From: Nitzschia sp. pyKryTriq1
Taxonomy: Eukaryota > Bacillariophyta > Bacillariophyceae > Bacillariales > Bacillariaceae
NCBI GenBank assembly: GCA_956465555.1
Contig: OY101119.1
Span: 868,001-932,000, forward strand
Reading direction: 5' to 3'
DNA length: 64,000 bases
The position numbers were made by a program, and so were the translations under genes. The notes below the pieces were generated by a model. The model was not told where the DNA came from. It did no database searches and was given only the letters and a program-made list of their open reading frames with translations. Every line of letters starts with the position of its first letter. Positions within the stretch are counted from its first letter, which is position 1. Of the stretch, positions 1 to 9,306 are shown piece after piece.

Positions 1-337
1 ATGAGAGGTCCTCAGTCCCCTCCCTCCGCGGCGCTGCACAGATGCCGCCGCGCGCAGATGTACATACATACCGGTACCGGTGTAGGCGCGTACCAGCACT
101 GTACCGGTACGTTCAAGTGGTACCTTGTACCGGTAGTCGCTACCGGGGTACCACTTTTTTCAATTTTTTGGGGGGAGAAAAGCAAAAATTAGCTTAGCTA
201 GCTAGCTAACGGTACTGTATGGTACGTACAGACAGTACTGTAGATAGCTACCAGCCCTCTGTCTACTCTACTAGTAGCAGCTCTCTCTCTACTAGAGAGA
301 GAGAAATTCTGAGCGGGCCTTAGTTAGCGGTAATGAA
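1..337. other. Intergenic stretch with GTAC/ACCGGT palindrome cluster
   Basis: No gene is supported here. Positions 61-160 hold a dense run of short palindromes (ACCGGT, GGTACC, GTAC), the first of many such clusters in this window. Around 270-305 there is a CT/AG-rich inverted patch (ctctctctact / agagagagag) that could form a hairpin. The 63-residue open frame at the left edge is built from this low-complexity DNA and is not believable as a gene. Confidence 0.6.
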
Positions 338-459
338 TTATTATTATATGTCATGAAGCACGAGAAAAAGCACGCAATATTATTATATGTCATGAAGCAC
401 AAGAAAAAGCACGCATTATTATTACAGTATATGTCATGAAGCAGAAGAAAAAGCACGCA
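338..459 (+). repeat. Three-unit tandem repeat of about 39-44 bp
   Basis: Three successive imperfect copies begin near 338, 377 and 416. Each consists of an ATT-rich lead, then ATGTCATGAAGCA, then an A-rich block ending AAAAAGCACGCA. The third copy carries a short insertion in its AT-rich lead. The array ends only a few bases before the Copia-type protease fragment, so it may belong to that old element or may have arisen independently. Confidence 0.75.
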
Positions 460-463
460 TTAT

Positions 464-778
464 TTGACGATCCGACTTTATCATTTAGAAAAGAAGAAAA
501 TCCCACCCTTCCCGCCCAGTGAGAAGTACAAAGTCATATGGGATTCGGGCGCAAGCATCTTGATATCACCTTTTCGGAACGACTTTGTTGGTCCCCTCCA
601 GAAAGCCCCACTCGGATTGAAACTGCAAGGCATCGCCAAAGGATTGAAGGTCACTCACGTTGGACACGTCGCCTGGGCATTCAAGGATACAACAGGAATG
701 CTTCGGATGCTGCGATATCGGTCTGGACAACCAGTATCGCCACGCTTCACTAACAAGCAGTTGATCGACCTCCTTTGA
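464..778 (+). pseudogene. Copia-type retrotransposon protease fragment (CoDi-like)
   Basis: The 104-codon frame contains WDSGASILISP followed by NDFVG. This matches the aspartic protease active site (D-S/T-G-A) and downstream region of the Pol polyprotein in diatom Copia elements. Only the protease part is present: no zinc knuckle is seen upstream, and no integrase, reverse transcriptase or RNase H follows, because a stop at 776-778 ends the frame. The fragment has no credible start codon of its own; the first codon lies in the AT-rich tandem repeat. I call it a relic rather than a gene. It is unlikely to be part of the RNase H fragment near 41 kb, which is 40 kb away. Confidence 0.72.
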
Positions 779-1266
779 GTATGGCTAAAGGCTAACGCAC
801 AGAGTGTGAGGCCGAGGGTTCGAGACCGGACCTCAACCCCCTTTTTCCGAGCACATCCCGGCTGAAGGCCAGACGTGACTCCTGACTGCATGCATAGTGC
901 AGTAGGGCGCCGCGCAACCGCGCGCGCGGGCGGGTACACGGTACATACCGGTACAAGTACGGTACTGTAGCTATTCAGTACAAGGTACCTGGTACTGTAC
1001 AAGTGAGCTACAGGCCGCGCGCCCGCCGGTGATAGTGCCTGTTGTTCACAGCCGTTAGCCAGGCTCGCGCGTATTCTCACGTTCTTACATATCCATATCG
1101 CTTGCCAGCTATGTGGACGCCACGCCGGCCGATCATGTGTATTCGTTTCAGGCAGTCGCCAGACATCGTTGGTTTTGTCAACCAAGCGCACTCCGCACAC
1201 TTTATTGCCAATTTGCAATAATCATCATCGGCTATTCCCGAAAACCGCATCCACCATCCACCGACC
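779..1266. other. Intergenic stretch: Pol III box-like motifs and palindrome cluster
   Basis: No protein gene is supported. Just after the Copia fragment, 782-792 resembles a Pol III A box (TGGCTAAAGGC) and 817-827 a B box (GGTTCGAGACC), followed by a T5 run at 842-846. The boxes are too close together and the stems do not pair well enough to call a tRNA. Positions 938-1012 hold a GTAC/ACCGGT palindrome cluster. The end of the stretch is probably promoter and 5' UTR of the small gene at 1267. Confidence 0.5.
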
Positions 1267-1736
1267 ATGAACAGCACCATCACCTTTGCCAACCCTTCTA
1301 TTCTTCGCGAGTACTCTAATCTTCCTCTCAAAATGGACGCCATCCCAAAAGAATTTCAGTTGCCTCTCGTTGTGGTCGTAAGTGTATGAATCTTCTTGGT
1401 TAATTGTAATGTTGACATGACCATTTGTATCTCACGCATATTCGTCGTCGCAAATTGGCATACTTTGTTTTGTCGTTTGTTTTGGTATACAATTATTTTT
1501 TGCTGCAGATTGGTTTGATCGGCTTTCTCATTGTGATTGGAATGTCACGCATGTCGGCGGTCAAAGATGAGGATAAAAATGTTGAATTTGAGTCGTCATC
1601 GCTGTCTTCTCCAGCACCGACTACACCTAAACGGTCCACCCGTAAAACGACGCCCCTTTCTAAGAAAGAAGGAAGTGTACAGACTCCGGCTGGACGACGA
1701 TCGGCGCGTTTGGCCAGGACCCGAAAGGAAGACTAG
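1267..1736 (+). CDS. Small single-pass membrane protein, function unknown
   Basis: Two exons, 1267-1377 and 1509-1736, are joined across a GTAAGT...CTGCAG intron and give 112 residues. Residues about 31-50 form one hydrophobic segment (LPLVVVIGLIGFLIVIG). The segment spans the splice junction, which supports the model. The C-terminal half is Ser/Thr/Lys/Arg-rich with a repeated basic pattern (RRSARLARTRK), as in a cytosolic or nucleoplasmic tail. The second ATG at 1333 also has a good context and would give a 90-residue protein. I recognise no family. The fold suggests a tail- or signal-anchored protein, but this is inference. The nearest neighbour is RPN7, which ends about 400 bp downstream on the opposite strand. 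Confidence 0.6.
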
Positions 1737-2140
1737 TTCAGTTGGAGCTTTGCTTGATAGAAAAGTGTTTCTTTTGATCTAGAAGGGACGGGAGACACTG
1801 GCGACGTGACTTCTTCGTACTTCTGCGGTTTGGGATCAACTTTTTGTCGCCCTGAAGACAGTGTCGCGGCGGTTTCGAAACTGAAATGGCGCACATTGGT
1901 CGAAAGGTTGACGGGGCTCTGGGGTTCTGCAGTACTTGGCGTTAAATTACTATTAGAGTGTCTGTATCACACGTTGTTATTATCATAAAGTCATCGCTCC
2001 GCACCTACCTGCATCCTCCTATTTTCACAGCGCTGGGAACAAGAGAAGTCGTCCAGCGCTTGGCATTTGGGTACAGCATAGACAATCATACCAAATGTCA
2101 AAGATACGAATAATAAAACAAAGAATCGTCTAATGCGATT
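1737..2140. other. Intergenic, convergent 3' ends
   Basis: This lies between the stop codons of the small membrane protein and RPN7, which converge. I see only 3' UTR-like sequence; the AATAATAAAACAAAG near 2109-2123 is on the + strand. No repeat or further gene is supported. Confidence 0.4.
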
Positions 2141-3568
2141 TTACAGATCCACCACTCGAGCTAGTTTCTGGATGCGGTTGAGAAGGACGTCTCCCTTTTG
2201 GATCATTTCTCGATATTGGGCGTTCTTCAAGTCGGGTCGGTTGGTAACAACCACTCCACCATATTTGTCGATTTTGGCTGACAGACGACCCGCAGCAATG
2301 AATTGACTGGCATGGTGATCAATGAAATCCGTCGAAACTCCAAAGGCGTCCGCCATGGCTTGAAGTGTCACCGACTGATATGAGTCCAAAAACTGTTTGT
2401 AGGCCAAAATGTGAAGTTCTCGCATCCAATAGTCCAAGTGAGGCTGCAAGTATCGGTCTGACTTCAAAACAGGTTCCACTTCTACCATAGCATGTAAGTA
2501 TGCCTTGTAGTCACAGTCATAGAGGGACTTGATGAGGTTCATCTGGTAAAGGTTGGCGAAAAGTGAAGCAGTGAGCAAGACCGGCAAGCACAAAAAAGTG
2601 AAAGGAAAAACAAGCATGGTGCATGCACGTACCACCTGTGGGATATCTGTAGCCACCGAAAGTACTTCAGGTCCATCCAATAGTTTGCTCTTGATTTGTG
2701 GTCTTGGAAGACTGAGCAGGTTCGACATGATTGCATATACGATGAAGTCGGAATAGGAACAGATTTCATTGCAAGAAAAGGTTGCAATGCAGTCAATCAA
2801 CAGCGATGCAGCTGTCTTGATGTCCCGCTCCAGCAGCCGTGCCAGCCCCCGGTAAACCTTCAAACGATTACGTCGGTCCCAGTCCCCGCCACCGCCTTCC
2901 GTAGCTAATTTTTGGGCCTGTAGTTGATAACACGTGCAGCGCCAATGTGATTGTGAGTGCGTTCTCTCACCAAACCAAAACTAGGAAGGCCTACATAACA
3001 ATCCACTTACACTCTCAATGAACCCAGCACTCTTCTTTTCATCTCCATAAAATGACGCTACACGGGAGGACTCCATCATGGCATCAATTTTCTTTCCACT
3101 CGAAACCTTGGAAAGATCCAGCAACTTCTGGTAGGCTTCCAAGGCTTCATCTTTTGTCAGAGCCTTGGCCGCAAATCGAGCAATATTGACTCGTGCATCC
3201 ATGACTTCCATATCTCCCATGTTCTCCTTTGCATCTTCGACCTTGGCTTCGAGGTCTTCCATGTGCTTGGCATGCTTGTCTTCCATTTCCTTCAAGGCCG
3301 CCTCGGATAGTGTACCGCCCCCACCCAAGCTAGTTTGCAGGGATTTGTAAAGACTAGGATTCTCCAGTTCCGTCGCGATTTTTTCAAAGACTCTTGCTTG
3401 AAAGGCAGCGTCGATACCGGGGGCCTTGACAACCAATTTGTGGATATCCTGCGCCAACGACATTTCGGGGTAGGGAGAGGCTCCCTCCTCGGAAGCGGAC
3501 GGTTGTCCCCGCTTTTTGGCGGGCTTCGGGATAACCGGAGCAGTATCTGGAGTCTTTTCTTCTTCCAT
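2141..3568 (-). CDS. PSMD6: 26S proteasome regulatory subunit RPN7 (PSMD6)
   Basis: Non-ATPase lid subunit of the 19S regulatory particle, helping hold the RPN11 deubiquitinase module in the cytosol and nucleus. Exons (5' to 3' on the minus strand) are 3568-3011, 2917-2633 and 2542-2141, giving 414 residues, slightly longer than the usual ~390. All junctions are phase 0 with GT-AG ends. Recognition rests on the GGDWDRRNRLKVYRGL block, the helical TPR-like repeats of exon 1-2, and a C-terminal PCI domain in exon 3 (about residues 290-400) with FGVSTDFID and ending in NRIQKLARVVDL. The N-terminal ~40 residues are Pro/Lys-rich and look specific to this lineage. The gene is divergent from SPT16 across about 480 bp. 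Confidence 0.95.
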
Positions 3569-4048
3569 GGTGTTGTTTCGGGTGGGGAGGGGTAATGCAA
3601 ATGATGATGCACGAAAAAGTATCTGATGGGTAAGAGGATAATCGTTAGTCCTCCAAAGTCATCGCCGCCATCGTCACGAGGCTCTCTGTCATTCCGCGAG
3701 CAGTCAATTTTGGAAGTCCTCGGATCGTTGTCGAACGAAGAGCGACAAAATCCAGCGACGAAAAAGAGCTTGGATAGTCCCCGAATGGACTTTCTTAGAG
3801 CTTTTTTTTGTTGCGAGCGGCAAGCCAGTCTGTCCGGCCACACTTTGGTGGCAGCACGCGTAGAAACACAGATGGCGGACGGCGGAGCGAGATGGCGATG
3901 ATTGATGGCGGGAACTCGAACAATGCCGCGCACTTCTGCCGCCAAGACAATTATTTTGTGCTTGTTGTTGTATCGATATCACCACTTACCCGTTTGAAAC
4001 AAGGTACCCCTCCCATTTGCCTCTTCTACGCACATCAAGAGCCGTAAA
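3569..4048. promoter_or_regulatory. Divergent promoter interval between RPN7 and SPT16
   Basis: This 480-bp spacer separates the start codons of two housekeeping genes transcribed away from each other, so it should carry both promoters and 5' UTRs. Open frames on both strands here are overlapping shadows with no family resemblance. I see no clear TATA box and no palindrome cluster of the type found in the other large spacers. Confidence 0.45.
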
Positions 4049-7000
4049 ATGTCTGTGGAGTTGGATGTACAGCGCTTTTATACTCGCCTCCGGAAGTTGC
4101 ATGGTAGCTTTCGTAAACACAAGTGAGTACTGGTAGTCGATCGGATCGTTGGATTGGAGGCTGTTGTCTGTTGTCTGTTGTCTGTCTGCTGGATATTTGA
4201 TGCACGCATGATGAATGGTGGTTCTCACGCATTGTTTCATTGTTTCTTTCTTGTCGTGTGTGCGTGTGCCTATCGTCTTCAGTAACAACTGGGGCGGTGC
4301 AAAATCCTTGTGTTTGCAGCGAAGCAGTCTGAATGACGATGAACCGTATCTGCGCAGTGTCGTCTTGCAACAGTGGCTGTTTGGATACGAGTTGCCCGAC
4401 ACTATTCTCTTGATCACCGAAGATGGGAACGTCTGGATCTGCGCTACCAAGAAGAAGTGCGAGTTCCTGAAACCTGCCGTCGATCAAGACGAGGATTTCA
4501 AGATCCACCTGCTGTTGCGCAGCAAGGAGGACAGCAATGAAGCCAACTATGACACGTTGGTCAAACAAGCGACTTCTCGAACTTCCGATAGCAACAAGAT
4601 TGGAGTTATCGTGAAGGAACGGGCGAACAACAAAGCCAATGGGGGCATTGTGGGGCCCTTTGAAGAGCGACTGGACACCAATGTGGAAGAAAAGCTCATC
4701 GAACTGGTGGATATCGCACCGGCCTTGGCTTTGGTGATGGGGCAAAAGGATGACTCGGAACGAGATTTGATGAAGAAGTCCAGTGTCCTTTCTAATAAAG
4801 TCATGAAGCACGGCTTTGTCAAGCGATTGGAAGAAATCATTGAAGATGAAAAAACCATTACGCACGAAGCTTTGGCGACAGAAATCGAACAGATCCTGGA
4901 AGATCCGAACAAGATCAAGCTCAATGTGCCGACGAGTGATGTGCAATCATGCTACTTCCCCATTATTCAGAGTGGTGGAAACTATGATATTCGAGTCTCA
5001 GCTTTATCTTCATCGGAAAAGCTCACGCCAGATATCATTACTGTCTCGCTAGGCGCTCGCTACAAACTCTACTGCAGCAACATTGCTCGAACGTTCTTGG
5101 TGGATCCACCCAAGAAGGTGTCGGAAATGTACGAAATTTTGCTAGAGGTCCAGGAAGCATGCTTAGAGCAGATGCGAGCAGGAAATCAACTCAAGTCGGT
5201 ATACAAGGCTGCTGTCTCCCACTTGCAAAAGAATGGCCACGAAGATCTTATTCCGAAATTGCCCAAGAACTTGGGTTTTTCTCAAGGGCTGGATTTTCGC
5301 GATTCGACTCTGACGCTGTCGGCCAAGAACGGTGTTACTTTCAAAAAAGGGATGACCTTTTGTCTTTCCATTGGGTTTCAAGATTTGGAACTTTCGTCCA
5401 GTGACCTTGCCAACACTCCTGACAATAGCGCGGTATGTTTCTTATTCTTCCTTCATCTCTGCCGGTGCTCTTTTTGCTTTGATTGTGTACCAGCGCTCAC
5501 AATGAATTTTTTTCGTGTCCCAGGTTAAGAAGCTCAAGAAATATTCGCTTCTAATATCCGACATGGTCAGTATTTCGGACACATCTGCAGATGTCATGAC
5601 CAAGATGGGTAAAGCTATCACCGATGTGGCCTACAACGTCAATGATGAAGATGGCGACGGGGACGACGACGACGATGATGACGACGATGAGGAGGAAGAG
5701 GAAGACGACGATGAAGATGCCAAGCTAGCGCGGAAGCTGTCCCGAGAACCAGCGAATGCCAATGGGGAACGTCGATCAACGCGATTGGCCAAGGACAATG
5801 GAGCGTTGGCGGAGGCATCGGAAGGTACGGCAGAGCGTGAGAGACGGCAAATCCAGCTCATGGTTCGACGTAATGAAGATCGCTTGCGGGAGATTGCTCG
5901 TGAAAGCATGAAGAACCGAGGCAAGAAGGACGAGGAAGACTTGGCGGAAGAATTGGAAACCTACAAAAATACGAAAGAGTATCCCTCCAACGTTCAACCC
6001 AACCAAGTCAAGGTGGACATGGCGAATCAGTGTATCCTGCTGCCTGTGTTTGGAAATCCTGTCCCCTTCCACATTAGTACCATCAAAAATGTGGTGCTGC
6101 CCGATCCCGACAACGCTACCCTCTTGCGTATCAACTTTTACACCGCCGGTATGGCTGTTGGCAAGGACGCCCCGGCGAACATGGCCAAACTTGTCCAAAA
6201 ATACGCCCCCTATGCTTCCTTCATTCGAGAAATGACCTTTCGAAGTCTGGACGGGCACAACTTGGTTCAGGTACGTTGCTAATATTTCAAATGTTGTCGT
6301 TACTTTTATTTTGCGGTTGACTTACCGTCTTTCATCCTTCGCTTTCAGGCCTTTCGTCAAATCTCCGAGCTTCGGAAACGAGCCCGTGCTCGAGAACTCC
6401 GCGAAATGGAAGAGGCGACTCTTGTGGCACAGGAAAAGCTTGTCCGTACGAAGAATGAAAGAGTGCCGCGATTGTCCGATCTTACAATGAGGCCGGTATT
6501 TGCCGGAAAGAAGACGCAAGGAAATCTTGAAGCTCACTCCAACGGTCTTCGATTTATCTCGACAAGAAGCGAGGTTGTGGATATCATGTACAACAACATC
6601 AAATACGCCATCTTTCAGCCTTGTGAAAATGAAATCATGGTCTTGGTCCACTTCCATCTCAAGAACCCTATTATGATTGGCAAAAAGAAGCACATGGACG
6701 TTCAATTCTTCACCGAAGTCGTCGATGCGAGTCAAGCCGTAGACAATGGCCGACGAAGCATGTACGATCCTGATGAGATGGACGACGAACAGCGTGAGCG
6801 CCAGTTGCGAAAGCGACTGAACCAAGCTTTTAAGGATTTCTGCAAAAAGGTTGACGCTGTAGCGAAGAAGAACAAATATCATTTGGAGTTTGACATCCCC
6901 TATCGTGATTTGGGATTCACCGGCACTCCGTCCAAGGAGATGGTCACAGTTTTGCCAACACTGAATTGTTTGGTGAATCTCACAGAAACACCCTTCTTTG

Positions 7001-7623
7001 TGGTTGATTTGGATTATGTGGATCATGTCCATTTTGAACGTGTCACTTATATGAGTAAGGCATTCGATATGATTCTTATCAACAAGGACTTTAACAAGAT
7101 GCCGTGGCGAATCGACATGATCCCGAATGGAGACAAGGAGGGTATTCAAGAGTGGCTGACAGATATGGAAATCACATACACAGAAGGTCCAATGAACTTG
7201 AATTGGAAATCCATTCTGGCAACTGCCAAGGAGGATGATAGATTTTACATGAACACAGAGGACGACGAAGTTACGGAAAAGGAAGCAGGCTGGGAAATTC
7301 TTCGCATGTACGGTAAAGACGAGGAGGAGGATGAAGGCGAAGATGAAGATGATTCGGAATTCGGCGAGGAGAGCGTGGCGGAGGAAGAGGAGGAGGAGTC
7401 AGTCGACGACGATGATGATATCGACGAGGAAGCCTTTGATTCCGAAGAAGAAAGCGACTTTGACGCAGACGAAGAGCTGGAAGAGCAAGGAATGGATTGG
7501 GACGAAATGGAAATGCAAGCAGCCCAGGAAGACAAGCGCAAGCGTCGGATGGACGTCGCCCAAGAGCAAGAGCCTGCACCTCGAGCTAGTCGTGGTGGCG
7601 GCAGCAAGAGGCGACGTCGTTGA
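4049..7623 (+). CDS. SPT16: FACT complex histone chaperone SPT16
   Basis: Large subunit of FACT, which binds H2A-H2B and H3-H4 to open and rebuild nucleosomes during transcription and replication in the nucleus. Exons 4049-4122, 4283-5432, 5524-6270 and 6349-7623 give 1081 residues, close to the usual ~1040. The order of domains is: an aminopeptidase-like N-terminal domain (exon 2, with the FGYELPDTI and SLGARYKLYCSNIARTF blocks, catalytically dead in this family); an acidic linker at about residues 450-475; the SPT16 middle domain from about residue 560; an Rtt106-like double PH region from about 745 (HMDVQFFTE); and an acidic tail at about 980-1035 ending in Lys/Arg. The first exon is very short (24 codons), and its start at 4049 is chosen because it splices in phase 2 into the first conserved block. 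Confidence 0.95.
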
Positions 7624-8220
7624 GACCTTTTGGGGAGAAATTCTTTTCGCTATCGTCTACTAAAGAGTACAGATACTTGAGAGATTGTTGCTTCTTGGAA
7701 ATGCTCGTACTCGTATCGTACTGACTGCATTACCTATACACATAGTTTCTCTGAAGTCTGAAGGGAACGACGACGTCCTCCATCTCTTCCTCTTCTCTGC
7801 TGACAATGACAGCTAGCCTGGATTGGCTTGATATCTTTCGTCTGGCTTGCGCGCCCTCCGTCCAATAAGCTCTGACTTGCGACTTGCGCGTCTTTCGCGC
7901 ACACAACATTATTTTTCTAGCCCGGCGGGTTCGCAGTTCGCATGCATCATCGACCTATCATCGCGACGATGAAAAAAGGGTTCTTTTTCTCTTTTCTCTG
8001 CAGTTTTTAGCTTCATAGCGAGCTTGAACCAGTACAGATAATACTGTACCGTGACAGGTACTCGAACCAGCCAGCGCAAATAAACCAGGAACATCGAGCC
8101 CCCGACCATTCTTTAACGACACTACGTACGTCTTGTTCGAGCAACACAACATTGCACTCGATCCCCAAATATCATTCTGTCTAGTCTATTATTACCTTCA
8201 TCAACTTCGATTGAAACAAA
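7624..8220. other. Intergenic spacer between SPT16 and the hemerythrin-like gene
   Basis: This is 3' UTR of SPT16 followed by the promoter region of the gene at 8221. There are small direct repetitions (cttgcg, tcgtactcgtatcgtactg) but no clear element or gene. The short minus-strand open frames at 7909-8152 lack any family signal. Confidence 0.4.
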
Positions 8221-9217
8221 ATGGGTTGCGCATCGTCTACCCAGGTCAAAGAGGTTCGTGTTCCTTTCTTCGTTCGAAGGCAGCTGTGTCGGTTGTCCGT
8301 TGGATGTGATATTTTTTCGATTTTCCTTCGTTTCTAATATCTTCTGTCCATTTCCATCACTTACTTGAAGACGCCAAAGCCTACCGCCGCCGCCGCCGAA
8401 CAGCCAAAGACGGAGACGGAGGAGAAGCCCAAGCCGCAAATCTTTGCGATTATGCGGAATGGTCACGAAGTCATTCGAGGCGGTATGATTGAGGTCAAGA
8501 CAGCCCTGGACAAGGACGACTTTGACACCGCCAAGAAAGCGTGGGAACATCTAGCCAAGTTCGAAGGCATGCACAAAACTATGGAAGAGGGCAATGGAAC
8601 CGGTGCTAGTCCCACTGGATTCTTCAAGTGAGTACCATACATAGCTTAGTCAAAACGACGGGTGATGAATCCGTCGTTTTTCTGTGCAGACTGACATGCT
8701 GACCCACAATTGTACCTGCCATCATTTTTCTTCTTTGATCGATAGGGTGCTGGATCTCAAGGCAGATGGTATTGTTACCACAGAGGGTTTGTATGGTCTT
8801 CACACGGACTTGGAAATTTATGAAAAGGCCGTCAACAAGGCCATAAAAAAGAAGGATTTGAAAGCTTTGAAGATTGCGTACCCGAAATTCATGGAAATCA
8901 ACGAGGCTCATCTCAAGAAAGAAGAGGATGTGATGATGCCAAGTATTCAGAAGATGATGAAGGCACAGGAGCCTTTGAAGAAGTTCATGGTTGTCGATAT
9001 TCTGCCGACGGTGAAGGGATCTCCAGACTGGGAATTTTTTATCAAGTACGCAAATACAATCCTGGACAAACATCACGGAGGAATGCCACGAGCTCGTGTA
9101 TTTGATCATGCTCTATGGGCCGCCGCAACCCCTGAAGAGTGGAAAACCTGGAGTGTTTGGATGAAGGAGTCCCTGTCGGAAAAAACGTACAAGGAGCTGG
9201 AAGCAGTGTTGGTATGA
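8221..9217 (+). CDS. Hemerythrin-like protein with N-myristoylation signal
   Basis: Three exons (8221-8253, 8371-8627, 8746-9217) give 253 residues. The protein starts MGCASS, a consensus for N-myristoylation at Gly2 with a palmitoylatable Cys3, so it is probably membrane-tethered. This depends on the 11-codon first exon, whose phase-0 junction is clean. A Pro/Glu/Lys-rich linker (residues 12-33) leads to an alpha-helical body. That body has His43, an HxxxE motif at His79-Glu83, His116, a second HxxxE motif at His152-Glu156, and a HH pair at 206-207. This spacing resembles the di-iron site of hemerythrin/HHE domains, which bind O2, NO or iron. Assignment to the HHE family is inference from motif spacing; another helical fold is possible. 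The gene converges with RAB3GAP2, 89 bp between stop codons. Confidence 0.68.
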
Positions 9218-9306
9218 TCGATTACACAATACCTGGTATCGGCGAAAGGATAAATGAAGTATCCAAGCCAGGAATGAGTGCATTCAAATCACGCTTCTAA
9301 GTTGTT

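Noticed and set aside
338-459. Possible CRISPR array
   Set aside because: Only three adjacent units with no unique spacers, in a eukaryotic context; it is a simple tandem repeat.
782-846. tRNA gene
   Set aside because: The A-box to B-box spacing and the stem pairing do not allow a cloverleaf.
5631-5924. Minus-strand poly-Ser frame
   Set aside because: It is antisense to the acidic Asp/Glu linker of SPT16. The same applies to 7245-7607 and 7271-7579 against the acidic tail.
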